Positions 12,069-23,339 of a stretch of 64,000 bases of DNA are shown here, one piece after another. A program made the translations under genes and the position numbers. The notes beneath the pieces were generated by a model, which had not been told where the DNA came from, did not search any database, and saw only the letters and a program-made list of their open reading frames with translations. This DNA is from Microthyrium microscopicum (taxonomy: Eukaryota; Ascomycota; Dothideomycetes; Microthyriales; Microthyriaceae): NCBI GenBank assembly GCA_010405405.1, contig MU004232.1, positions 763,481-827,480 of the forward strand, written 5' to 3'. Each line of letters starts with the position of its first letter. The stretch's first letter is position 1.

Positions 12069-13643
12069 ATGAAGGCACCCGTCTACATAGCCGTGCTGGC
12101 TCATCTGGCTACCGCCGCGACGTTGCCAAAACTCTATGAACCACTGCAGCGGCGACAGGCAGCTGCTGGCAGCGCGAATGGCACCACCACCACCACCAAG
12201 GGCGACGGAGCGACTGCGCTAGCGAGTGCTGTAGGCATAATATCCAACATGACCCAAGGCATGCTCGGAGGAACAGGAACAATCGGCGGTTTTATATCAG
12301 GATATAGCATCGCGTCCATGTTCGTCACGGCCTTGAACTGTAAGTCTCGTCCTTATACCACCACCACCACATCACATCCTGTCGACTCCAACTCACAAAC
12401 CTCCCACCAGTCCCATACGGCAAACCCTACATGTCCCCAGGCACCCTCCCAACCAAAGAGCAAGTCGCGCCCACGCACCCCGAAGTCCCCGGCTCCAAAA
12501 CCGTCAAAATGCGCTACGGACCCTACAAAGTGCCCAGCATGGGCGTAACCACCACCACACTGACCGGCAACGAGGAGGGCATGTTGTGGAATTATCCGGA
12601 TACGAATATTCAGAAACCGTGTGATGATTGTATGATTACGGGGATTGTGGCGGAGTATGAGTATTTGAATGGGACAAAGGCGAATATTGATAGTGGGCAG
12701 TGGTTGCATCATGTAAGTGCTGATGGTATGGGACATGAAGAGGGAAGAGGATTGGTGGGAAGTGGGAGGGAGTAAGGCTGACGCGGTTATAGATCGTTCT
12801 CTTGAGCTCGAATTCGCGCGCAGATCCAACGTGTGTTGGCAAAGGAACGTCGTTGCCGCATTGGGTTGTTGGGTTTAATCCTTCGTCTTCGGAACGGTTT
12901 TGGGCTTCTGGGAATGAGCGCACGCCAATCAATTTTCTGTCCTGGGGGATCAAGGATGCTGGATACAGAATGGCGAAAGGAGATGTCATGTCCATGATTG
13001 TGGATCTCATGAACATGAGCATGCAGGCCCAAACCGTCTACGTGGTCATCAAGTTTGACTACTTTGAGGGTAAACCCGCTGGTATGAGTGAAGTCAAGCC
13101 AGTCTGGCTTGATGTGGACCAGTGCGGGTTCTCAGAGGCAAAGGTTAAGAGCCAGACGGGCGCGTATAAGGTTGTCTCAATTCCGTGGAAGAGTACCATC
13201 AATGGAGAGATTTTGGGCATGGGTGGTAAGTTCCAAACAAAATCCCGAGTCTTTGGAAGGTGGTTTGCTGAAGTTTGATAGGACATATCCACGATGGCGG
13301 CACACGAGCACTCATTAAAGTCGACGGCAAAGTTGCTTGCGACAGCAAAGCCGGCTACGGCGAAAAGCCAGAATACGTTTCAGCACCAGGTGGCCATGCG
13401 ATGGGCAAGTCCAGCAAGCCGGCAGAAGGTCATTCACATGCTGAGCCAGGCAAGCCGCATATCAGTAGCATGATTGCTTGTTATCGGGGCATGGACGAGC
13501 TCAAGGAGACGAAGATGACGGTCGGACAGAGTTGGACTGTTGAAGCGCATTATGATTATTCGCAGTTTGCTGGGGCGACACATCCTAGTGGATTGCAAGA
13601 GAACGTTATGGGCATTGCGCTTATGTATGTCAGGAAGACGTAA
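12069..13643 (+). CDS. Secreted fungal protein with copper-monooxygenase-like His motifs
   Basis: Four exons, 12069-12339, 12411-12712, 12793-13225 and 13282-13643, encode 455 residues; each join has a GTAAGT donor and an AG acceptor with matching phase. A signal peptide (MKAPVYIAVLAHLATAATLP) and a Thr/Gly-rich spacer precede the conserved part: NFPYGKPYMSPG, KPCDDCMITGI, WLHHIVLLS (H190-H191), GHIHDGG (H337, H339), HAEPGKPHIS and IACYRGM. Six cysteines lie outside the signal peptide. The HH-then-HxH order, with a methionine-rich end, resembles the two copper sites of peptidylglycine monooxygenase/DBH-type enzymes. That link is inference from spacing and motif shape. What is seen is a well-conserved secreted fungal protein of unknown function. 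Confidence 0.85.
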
Positions 13644-13682
13644 AGTAGCATTCAAATGCCTGCCTATTCGATTTGATGCTTC

Positions 13683-14703
13683 TCAGCGACCCTTTTTGAA
13701 ACGTTCATGCCACTTCCTATTCGAAGAGGCTGCTTTCGAGGGAGCAATGCTGAACGCAGAGCCTGATTCTCTCCACGCGATTGTGGTAGGGTCACTTTGG
13801 TTTGTGAAGGGTTTGATCAAGTCCAACGTTGCCAAAGTCTTCCACTTTTCTGGTAGAAGATCGTGCCAACTTGCCAGAAACACAGTACGGCTAAGAGACG
13901 TGCCTGGCGAGGAGCCTAGAACCACTTCTGCTAGCCATGAGGTTGTAGTTTGAGTAAGGCCCCCGTTTTGGTATATCATGCGGCACCGAATAGCTTCCAG
14001 AAACGCAGCTGGTAAACCTTCTTCTTCTGCCAATTTTTCAAAGAAGGCTGGATTGCTGGCAACCACAGCCAGATCTTGTCCTTCAGCCTCTGCTGCCATG
14101 TGTATGGCCTTCCATGCGTTCAGAATAGCGCTTGCTGTTGGCGTGTATGACCTATCTCCAACTTCGAACGCACAGAATTGACTCCATTTGTCTGTAATCT
14201 CACCATTTGAAGCGGGCAGATTGGCGAAGATAAACTCCCGGGACTGCCCTCGCGTAGTCTTGGTAGACTCGTCACCATCCCAGCGAACCAGCATTTCCTT
14301 CAAGTCTAGCCCCACATCGCTGCTATTTGCTGATAGCTCAAGTGTAGCCGGACAAGTCGCGATTGAACAAAGTCCATCTTTCAAACCGTCTTGACCGGGG
14401 ACTGGTGACTGTTGTACGATATGGAGGGAATTTGAAGTTTGTACTTGGCGGATTTGATAAGTTTTGGAGTCGGTACAAAGGACGGCGAAGGAGTTGGTTG
14501 AGGAAGATGCTTGATCGTTGTGTGTTCCCTTGGATTTAATTTGGAGACTTGGAGGGGTCAGCCATGGAGTGCAGAAGCAGGGGCGCTGCTCACGTTGGTG
14601 GATGTTCACTAGTGAGGAGAGCAAGCAGTTCGTCTGGTAATTCGAGAAGGCGAAAAGCAGCTTGCTCATGGGCCAGTGCGAAGGGGAGTTCTCGTGATTC
14701 CAT
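13683..14703 (-). CDS. DCC1: Sister chromatid cohesion protein Dcc1 (RFC-Ctf18 subunit)
   Basis: Two exons, 14703-14594 and 14547-13683, encode 324 residues. A 46-bp intron (GTGAGC...CCAAG) joins the start MESRELPFALAHEQ to the long frame, giving PPTLQIKSKG. Family features seen: the early LLELPDELLALL segment, then AVLCTDSKTYQIRQVQTSNSL, which is characteristic of Dcc1, and a C-terminal winged-helix-like half ending in WHERFKKGR. Dcc1 works with Ctf8 in the alternative clamp loader Ctf18-RFC, which loads PCNA and supports sister chromatid cohesion in the nucleus. The length is shorter than yeast Dcc1 but complete across the conserved blocks. It is convergent with the preceding secreted-protein gene, with only 39 bases between stops. 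Confidence 0.88.
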
Positions 14704-15531
14704 GATGGGGTATGGTGGAGGTTGAGGTGCAGAAGTTGTGGGGTTGTGCAGAAGTTGGATCCCAAAAGCTAAAAATGGAGCTTTAGACCAATGCACGCAA
14801 TGTTTTGTTTCAACGCGGCAACGCGGTTTTCGCGTCAATTTCTCAAAACAATTCAAGGCTAAACTCTAGAACCTTGCAATTTTGAGCAAGGCACGAAAAA
14901 GAGCAACACGAGATGAATGGTAATTGGCTGTAGTATAAGCCACTGAATGTGCTGTACAACTTGAACTCTCGCAATTCGCTTTCTCAAGTCAATTGCTATG
15001 ACTTGATGTTGATATATCAGGTATCACGACAAAGTTCTCGAGCGTGTCCTTGGTGTTTGTTTCTTGTTGTTTGTCGTACCTGCCTCCATTGCCTCGCTCG
15101 CTCTTGCTTGTTTGATTCGACAGCCACCCGTCCTTGCCAAATACTTGGATTCAAAGGCTGGATCCTGGAAGGTGCAGCTGTTGTACCTGCCGCTACTACC
15201 CGTTACGGAATCAATCCTTGAGTAGTCCTTGCCAAAGTCGACCTCGATACCTCGAACCTTCATTGATTCCTTCCTCCACAAGTCCAAAACACCTGGTCCT
15301 AGTCTGTTTGGAGCAGTCTCTGCACATACACAAGGCAGGCACGACTCTCCAACTCCGCACCTTCTCGTCGCCCATTCTCCCCTCTCCGCTCCATCTCCCA
15401 GTCCTGAAAACAATAACAACATCTCGACTTTCCAAGCTGTGCCTCTCACCAACGTCTTGCCTATGGACGCGACCATTATTTGCAACAATCTCCTCTTCCC
15501 CGCCTCTCCATAATCCGAACAAACCTTCAAA
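14704..15531. other. Divergent promoter of DCC1 and the RhoGEF gene
   Basis: About 830 bases. The right half is pyrimidine-rich, typical of a fungal 5' leader ahead of a strong start context (caaaatgg at 15532). Open frames here are antisense or leader artefacts. Confidence 0.5.
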
Positions 15532-18500
15532 ATGGTTCTCATAAACAATCCTCCCCCAACTCTGTCTCCCGACGCCGTCTCGCTCTACTATGTCATCGAC
15601 GAACTTCTAGCCCGCTCCCCAATCCTGATCTTCTATGGCCCTACAGCTACCGCAACCGCTACTGCCAACAATTCACGTATACAAGCACATATATTCTCAC
15701 CCGCTGGCCTGGGATCGTATCCGCGTCTCACAATATCACCAAGCTCCCCTCTCTATGCCGCAGTCAATTGCCTTCCTCGCGAAGAACAAGGCGACGATAT
15801 CAGTCGAGGACTTGCTTTTTCCTTGTTCAAATACTTTGCCGAGCTACCACAACATGTCAAAGATGAATGGCAACATGATCCTAGTGCAATTGGAAAGCTT
15901 AGAGCTACACCAAACATGTTTGGCGATGCCCATGCCGCCATGCTCGCCAGTCGAATGGTCAAAGTCGAGAACGTGGGTGATGTCATTAGAGATGTCACTC
16001 AAGGATTGGCTGAACAATCGATCTCGTGGCAAGATTTGGATGTGATATTGCCTACTGGATCTATGAAAGAGTTGGATACCTCGGGTCGCGACTCCGCTGG
16101 TTCAGATCTGGGAGTGGATGCCATTGTCGACATGCGCTATGGAGAGTACGCACCATTGGTCAAGTTGTTTGGTGACTCGGCCTTCATTCCGACGTCTAGA
16201 CTCCGTCGAGCTCCTTCGAGACCAACGGGACTTAATAGATCTAGCATTTTTACGCGAAAGCAAAAAGAGAATGTTCGACGAGAAATGTGCGAACTTCTTG
16301 ACACAGAAGAAAACTATGTTAGCAAGCTTTATGACCTGCTACATAGTGTCGCCGAAGACTTTCGAGAGAAAGCCAAAGGCAAGAACCCAACAAGCTCAAG
16401 TCCAAGTGAGGAGGCTCTGAAAGGACTATTTCCACAGAGCTTGGACACAATCTTGGAAGTGAACAGCACGTTTCTTGATGCCCTGCGAAAGGTCGTTGAA
16501 GAAACCGAGAACGAAGCTATTCAGGACATTGAATCGACGAAAGACGAAGGAGTTGCGGTTTATTCGGGACCACTTTCAACTGATGTGACAGGCTCATTGG
16601 CTCTGGCGACGTGTCTACGATCCTGGTTCCCAAAATTCTCAGAGTGCTATGCTCATTACATGAAGGCTCACTCGCAATTCTCGACCTACCTGAAGATCTT
16701 CATGAAAGAGACTGGATCAAGTTTCTCGAAACGACTGGCAGAGACTGGCGAGCAACGTCTCATGTCGATGCTCATTGAGCCTGTACAGCGCCTTCCTCGC
16801 TACAATCTTTACATCGACAACATCATCAAACAGCTTCCAGCTAAGCATCCCGCCCTCAAATCCCTATTGAAAGCGCGAGACACAATTTCTGAAATCTGCT
16901 CTCAAGACTCATCAACTGTTCCCCCTTCTCGCGTAATTGAGCATCTCAAGCGCATCATTCCATCATGGCCGGCCACGCTCAAGCCCAGCAGTAGACTTAT
17001 TGCTGCGGTGGATGTTATTGAAATACCCCCGCCATATCGAATAGAAAGTGCTGGCTTGCGGGCGGTATACTGTATCATCCTCATGTTTACTGATTATCTG
17101 GTGGTTCTCAAGAAACTGTCCAAAGCCTCGATCTCCGCGCGGGGACTAGTCGCACAAATTGATGGTCAGGACGTGGCAGATTCCAGAGCAGATGAGCTCA
17201 CCTTCCGTCAAGCTCTGGAAATCAATTCATTTGATATTACTGAAGTGGATGAGCTTCGAATGATTCAGGTCTTGCCGACGCCTGCACCACCAGGACGCCC
17301 TGCATCTAGGCCATCATCGATTTCAGCTGGTACACTTGCTCAGACTTTTTACCTTGCTGGATCATACGAAGGTAGAGCAAACAAGTTCATGGAGGAACTA
17401 GTCAAAGCTCGAATCGAAGGAAGATATAGCGAAGCTGAACGAGAAAGCGCCAAATTCGAAGTCCGATCTGGAACTGGAGTTGATCTAACATTCTTTGCTG
17501 GCCTCTCTGACTCCGATTTTGACAGCGGAAAGGAAGGACGAGGTCCCCCTTCCAAGGCTCGAATTTGGATTGCTCCGCCAGGGAACCAGATTTCAACAGA
17601 AAAGTTGGCGGGCGTTGAAATATATGCTTCCGTGAACTTTACAGACAAGCCTGAGACTCCTTACAGCCTGGACTTTTATGGTCCAAACAACTATCATTGC
17701 GAAGACAACCTAAGATCTGCAGAATTTCTCCCAGTTTTAGGGAAGAGATGTAAGTACTACGCGTTTGGTAACAGGGATCAAGCTAATATCTAAACAGTTC
17801 GTGATGCGCTTCAAATGAGAAGTCAAATCAAGAATCCAGCAATCACCAAAACTCTTCTAGCACGAAATCAACACCTCTTGCAGTCTCTCAAGATTGTAAC
17901 TTCCAATCAAACAGAAGGCCCAAAGGAAAATCGATCTCGACCTCACTCTCCTGTCAAAATGCTTACTAGCCTCTTTGGTGGTGGATTGCAAAAGGAGAAC
18001 TCCTTTAGAAAAACACATTCGCAAACTTTATCACTATCGGATATTCCTCAACTTTCTCGACCCGTAACACCACGTCAAAAATCAGATGATGTGCCCATGA
18101 AGAATCCAGAGACTACGCACCAATTCACTCAGCTGGCGTCTAATGTGATTGAAAGACTGGAGGATACACTGTCCAGTTATATTCTTGCGATCCTTGCTCG
18201 AAAAGGCAATATTGTTGGAAAGTCCCTCCGCATGCGTGCCAATGCAGATGAGCTTGAGGTTAATGATCTCTATAACGCCTTGCTTAACAATTCGGCCAAC
18301 TATGAGCTCTCTGCCCAATGCTCAGTAGATGTACTCTTCTGCTCTTTCGAAAAGTTTATCAAACATGCATGGCAAGAACGAATGGGTCCAATCATTCCTG
18401 TCCAAACCTGGAATGATGTTCAAGCAAAACTACAGGGTCCTAATCCAGCGGATTTTGAAGACACATTTCGATTAAAGTTTGGCGATATGTCACCACAAAA

Positions 18501-20157
18501 CCAACGCGCTCTCAAGGCTATAATAAAACTTCTTGCGGAGTTGCTAGAGGGTGCTAGCAACGATGGTGATCGTGGTATCATGACTGCAAGTTTTGCAGAT
18601 ATTTTGGTGCCAGAAGGTAGATCTATGGAGTTGGTACATGTCCTTGATCGCTTGGTCGAAGACATAGACCACTTGCTCTCAGACGCTCAATACAGCGGAG
18701 CTGCAACTCCTATGGGAGGATCTCTAACATCAGAGAGTCGCCATCGTGCAACAAACACTGGATCGTTGACGTCGAATACCTCATCATTGCGCAAAAAGTT
18801 CGGTCTGTTAACTCGAAAGGGTAGCAAGAATCAAAATGAGAGTGAGCCCGAAACTTCCGTCTGGCGAACTCTAAGCAAAAGCAAGCATGGAACCGGAAGC
18901 GAATCCTCGAGCCTATCGAAAGGGTCCGCGAATCGAACGAAGCTTGACATGACCGGCAGTCTCAATCTGTCACCAAAACGGCCTGTCTCTAGAGATCGCC
19001 CTACAGTGCTGGGAGCCTTTGGCTTTGAAAACTCCAACTCACGACCCTTGAGTACAATTGGTGAGGGCCAAATAACGGGCCCTCCCCGAAAGAAGCGGAG
19101 AAGCTCGCTATCCGACTTGACGGCTTTGCGAGCATCTGCTAACAGTACACCAGTGTTCTCAAGTCCGCGAAGCCCACCAAAGCACAGTACTTCCATGCTG
19201 AATGTAGACTCTCCACGGACTCCTTCACCGACCAAGCAGTCATTCATCCCTCAACCAGCATCCGCCCAATCCAACTCTATCCGTGCGCCTTCGCCAAAGA
19301 AGGAAAACTCGCCTATTCGAACGCTACCTCGAGCCTTTAGTCCTCCCAAATCCCGCCCTGTCACTAGTTCCGGCGAAGACACGCCAGCTTCCACACCTCT
19401 CTCTACTCAACCACCCAATCATCGCCGCCGCAACACCAATACTGGATCCAGCATTCCGGCGCCCAAGACACTTGGTGGTTTATCTGAGCGCCCAACTTCT
19501 GGCAATGTTCGCAAACTTCCTCCCACTCCATCCGCCAGCAAGATTCCTTCGGGCGTTCCTTCTGCAACTCCAATCGAACGTCCAGCACCGCTGAATCCGG
19601 CGAATAGCAAGCTACGCATGCAAAGCCCGCAAAAACTTCGCGCTCGCCTGCAAGATGAACACAAGGCTATCAACAATGCCACTGGTTCGCTCCAAGACGA
19701 TCTTAAGCAGATCGGCGAGGAGCTCCAGCGCGCTGGGTCAACCCGCATGGCAGGTGCTCATCATACGCGAGGAAATAGTGTCTCCTCTCAGACTGATGCA
19801 AGTTCATCGGAGGCAAGAATCAAAGCCATCAGCGCCAAACACGCCATGGCGCTCAATGAGTTGAAGAAGAGAATCGATGCTCTCGGCTCTGACGTTACGA
19901 GCTCACTCGAAGTGTCAGAGAAACGGGCGGCTGCTTTGGATAAGTTGTATGCGGAAGCTGATGAAGAGAATCGATTACTGTACGCTCAGGTCAATGATTC
20001 GTTAAAGGAAGTGTTTGGACAGGTAAAAGGTGGACAGGGTGTTGCTGAATTAAAGAAGCGTGCTGAGAAGGCAGAGGATGAGGCTAGTAAGCTGAGGAAG
20101 GAGAATTGGCGGCTGAAAAGAGAGGTGGCTGGTTTGAGAGCTCAATTGAAAGATTGA
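15532..20157 (+). CDS. Large RhoGEF (DH domain) with C-terminal RhoGAP-like domain
   Basis: Two exons, 15532-17749 and 17798-20157, encode 1525 residues; the 48-bp intron joins KRFRDALQM in frame. Residues about 245-460 form a Dbl-homology domain (RREMCELLDTEENYV, then MLIEPVQRLPRYNLYIDNI). A PH-like region follows at about 500-690. Residues about 840-1020 look like a RhoGAP fold: GKSLRMRANADEL with R884 where the arginine finger would be, then DLYNALL, and later LSPQNQ-like MSPQNQRALKAIIKLLAELL and MTASFADILVP. A long Ser/Pro-rich disordered part and a coiled coil at the end complete it. DH domains load GTP on Rho or Cdc42 and GAP domains turn it off, so the protein probably sets polarity or septation signalling. 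The substrate GTPase cannot be told from sequence. Confidence 0.88.
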
Positions 20158-20637
20158 AGCTCCTTGCAGCGCGTGATGAGTTCTCTCTGCTAGGCGGCTG
20201 TATGACTCTCCAAGCATAATTCTCATGATGGGCAGGCATAGGGTATGATTGTTTCGACTACGAGGTTTTTTTTAGCGGCATTTGTTATGGCGGTGTTGTA
20301 TAGCACTGTACTGTACTTGGGCATTGTTCGGCGAATGTATATTATTAGTGTTGTTGGAAATAACACTTCTTTGTTCGATTTGTTGCATTCCTTCGATTGA
20401 ATCTCTCCCGACACTTCGAGGGGAAACAAAGGACAAAGATGTTGACACTTATTACTGAAAGCAGCAACAAAAGGACAAAGAAACTATGTCCATCAGACTG
20501 GCACTGGGATGGGTGGGATGGGAACCTTGAGAGTGTAGGTTTTGGTATGATTGCCATTCTACTGTGTTCAATGCTCTATTGACTTGCTTGTCTACATCGA
20601 CTAACTCTGCATCCTGTAGGTGCTTTTATATGCCAAT
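20158..20637. other. Intergenic between RhoGEF and repeat protein
   Basis: About 480 bases. A tract ending ctgtag at 20614-20619 could be the 3' splice site of a 5'-leader intron for the next gene. I see no other feature. Confidence 0.4.
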
Positions 20638-23082
20638 ATGCCTCCGGGCTCGCCTCCTTTCCGTGTCCCCGGTCCCAGCGACAAATTTCGCAGAGATCCT
20701 TCAACAGAGACAAACTCATCACCTAGTAGGAATACAGCACCGGTGCCAAAAGGACCTATGTCTCCAAATTCCATGTCTCCGAACTCCAGCAGTTCAAAGT
20801 CCAAGCAACGGACACCCAGAATCGAAGATACCAGTACGAGGAATGCTGCACCACAACTTAAGCTGAGCATCCCTGAGAAGAAGTCTTCCATGGTAAACAG
20901 GCTGGATAGCTCACCTAGTCCAGAGCTTCCAAGGAGTAAAAAGGGAAGAGAGAGAGCAGAACGGTTGCATAGTAGCTCTTCAACCCGCAGCTCTTCGATC
21001 CGTCAAATGTCTGAATCAAAAGACAGCCCGGACTCCAAGACCCCAGCACAAGAAATACGAACCAACGCACCCTCGCCTCCAAAACATGGCAACACGAAAC
21101 CTTCAACTCCAAAATCAGTCAAACCCGCAAAGACATACCCCGAAATCGTTTACCCCAGTCCTCCCACTACCCCCGAAGACGACGAAACTCCACCTCATAC
21201 GCCAGAGACGCAATTACTTTCTCCAAGAACTGCAAGACAACAGGAACACTCTCTAGCATACCCGACATTCCTGCGTGACATGTACAAGCCACAGTCAGCA
21301 GCTAGTGTTCCCAATCTCAGCACTCCTCCACCTAGAGAGACGGCGAGTCCGGCGCTGAGTACGAGTCAATTGGATCGCGAGAATGTTATTGATATGATGC
21401 TTGATCAGGGTGATAAGAATGGGGAGGGACATGCGGACGATGGGTATTTTAGTAAGGGACAGGCATCTCTGCCCCCACAACGGCGAGAGGAACGAGAGAA
21501 GAATGAAAGTACAGGACTACATGATGAAGAAGATTCTGTTAAGCGTGTTGACTATGCGTATCTGGCTCCTCGGCAGGCTCCTCAGCCCCCAAAGAAGCGA
21601 GAGCAGAAGGACAGAATATCACGACAGGACGAAGAGTATCATCCCAAACGCGTTGACTATGCATATCCATCTCCTCAGCGGCCCCCTCAGCGGCGAGAGG
21701 AGGGAGAACAGAAAACCGGCAACTGGACTGGTGATTCTGGCCATCAACCTATGACCGCATCTCCTGAGCAAATAGCGGAGCTGACGGCGGAAGAGTTTGA
21801 GAGGCTTGTTATCGCAGAATATGAGGCTTTGGAGAAAGATATCAAACCAAAAGAATCGATATCAACTCCAGAAGGATCGCAGCAGAGGCCTCCAGGACGT
21901 ACGTCTCAAGCAGGCGTGGCTGGACTTGATTCTGAAGGTCCATCTCCGAAGCATATAGAGGATGCTCAAGCTTCCAATACGCGACTGGATCGAGCCTGGG
22001 CCAACACTAAATCATCAAGACAACGCACATCTCATCCAGTATACCAAGATCAAAACCAGCCTACACGATCCGGACCACAATACTCCCAATCTACCCTCCC
22101 TTCTATACCATCCTCATCGCAACAACAACGAACCCAAGTCCCCAACGTATCCGACGGTCCTCCTCAGCGTCGCCATCCTCCACCTCCACCGCCCCAGCGC
22201 CGCTCCTCTCGCCAAACCACCATTCCAGCCAAAACCAGGGACTCCATCCAAACAATGCTAACCCTCAACAAAATCCACTCCCAAGTCCAATCCCTCCAAG
22301 CCTCCATCAACGCCCACCTCAACCCCTCCCCCGACTCGCAACGAAACACCATCCAAAGACACCGCAACGCCCATCTCAACGCCCTCTACGAAGCCGCCGC
22401 AGAAGACACCTCCCTAATAATCTACCACAGCGCCATGAACGCCGCCCGATCCCGCGGCGACCAAGCAGCTGCAGCTGGATTCCACCGCATGTGCGATCTC
22501 AGTGTGAACATCATGCAGCGAGCGGGCTCAAAAGCTTATGAGGCTGCGAACGCTGTGTTGAAGGATAGGCCAGATGAGACGTGGGCGAAAGATGGGGAAC
22601 GGCTGAGTTGGTTCTATCTAGGCATTGCGGCGGCGTTGAGAAATCAGTATGATCTGGCACATAATTACTTGGAGAATGTGGTTAGATTGGATCCTGGGAG
22701 GTATAAAGAGGTTCAGGAGGCGAGGGATATTTTGGAGATGGGGGTGGAGAGGTATGCTTTTGAGAGGTTGAGGTTTGCGGATTTTCCGGCTCAGATTATA
22801 CAGCCTCAGGGAATGGAAAGGGGGGAGGCTGCGCAGATGGATGGTCGGCCGTATGAACAGGGCCAGCGGTATGATCAAGGTCAGCAGTATGATCAAGGTC
22901 AGCAGTATGATCAAGGTCAGCAGTATGATCAAGGTCAGCAGTATGATCAGGGCCAGTCGTACGAACAAGATCAGACGTACGATCATGAACAGACGTATGA
23001 ACAGACGGATAGGCAGAACCTCGAGGAGGAAAATGCGCAGCGTGAGCTTGATATAATAGATGAAGAGGGTGAAGAGTTTTAG
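20638..23082 (+). CDS. Disordered protein with helical domain and YDQGQQ tail repeats
   Basis: One exon of 814 residues, taking the first ATG (MPPGSPPFRVPG). Residues 1 to about 510 are Ser/Pro/Lys-rich and disordered, with two imperfect copies of a KRVDYAY(L/P)(A/S)P segment. Residues about 520-720 form a helical domain: TRDSIQTMLTLNKIHSQ, then YEAAAEDTSLIIYHSAMNAARSRGDQAAAAGF and a TPR-like stretch (LSWFYLGIAAALRNQYDLAHNYLENVV). The tail holds tandem YDQGQQ hexapeptides encoded by an 18-bp repeat. No catalytic motif is seen. It is most likely an adaptor or scaffold. I do not recognise a named family. Confidence 0.82.
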   Translation: MPPGSPPFRVPGPSDKFRRDPSTETNSSPSRNTAPVPKGPMSPNSMSPNSSSSKSKQRTPRIEDTSTRNAAPQLKLSIPEKKSSMVNRLDSSPSPELPRSKKGRERAERLHSSSSTRSSSIRQMSESKDSPDSKTPAQEIRTNAPSPPKHGNTKPSTPKSVKPAKTYPEIVYPSPPTTPEDDETPPHTPETQLLSPRTARQQEHSLAYPTFLRDMYKPQSAASVPNLSTPPPRETASPALSTSQLDRENVIDMMLDQGDKNGEGHADDGYFSKGQASLPPQRREEREKNESTGLHDEEDSVKRVDYAYLAPRQAPQPPKKREQKDRISRQDEEYHPKRVDYAYPSPQRPPQRREEGEQKTGNWTGDSGHQPMTASPEQIAELTAEEFERLVIAEYEALEKDIKPKESISTPEGSQQRPPGRTSQAGVAGLDSEGPSPKHIEDAQASNTRLDRAWANTKSSRQRTSHPVYQDQNQPTRSGPQYSQSTLPSIPSSSQQQRTQVPNVSDGPPQRRHPPPPPPQRRSSRQTTIPAKTRDSIQTMLTLNKIHSQVQSLQASINAHLNPSPDSQRNTIQRHRNAHLNALYEAAAEDTSLIIYHSAMNAARSRGDQAAAAGFHRMCDLSVNIMQRAGSKAYEAANAVLKDRPDETWAKDGERLSWFYLGIAAALRNQYDLAHNYLENVVRLDPGRYKEVQEARDILEMGVERYAFERLRFADFPAQIIQPQGMERGEAAQMDGRPYEQGQRYDQGQQYDQGQQYDQGQQYDQGQQYDQGQSYEQDQTYDHEQTYEQTDRQNLEEENAQRELDIIDEEGEEF
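22849..23008 (+). repeat. 18-bp tandem repeat coding YDQGQQ
   Basis: Four to five near-perfect copies of an 18-bp unit (tatgatcaaggtcagcag) followed by decayed copies (YEQDQT, YDHEQT, YEQTDR). The unit keeps the reading frame, so copy-number change would lengthen or shorten the protein tail without frameshift. Confidence 0.93.
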
Positions 23083-23339
23083 ACATATGCTTGTTATTAG
23101 TAGATGTACACAGGTATGGCAACCCTGCTTTCACATTAGCCAATGATCGTCCCGGGTTTTCAGCCTTATGTAAATGTTAGACGCGAATCTCTGCGTGAGC
23201 TAACGCGCTGCCAGTGATCGTAAGGTGTTGCAACAGCTGATGAAATGGCCGCTATGGATGTTCATGACAATCAAATTAGGAATTATAATTACAGCTTTGG
23301 TCGTCATTGCTTCTGGCGCTGTCTCCAAGATGGAGTGCA

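Noticed and set aside
22618-22986. Minus-strand Leu/Ile-repeat ORF
   Set aside because: Antisense shadow of the YDQGQQ repeat.
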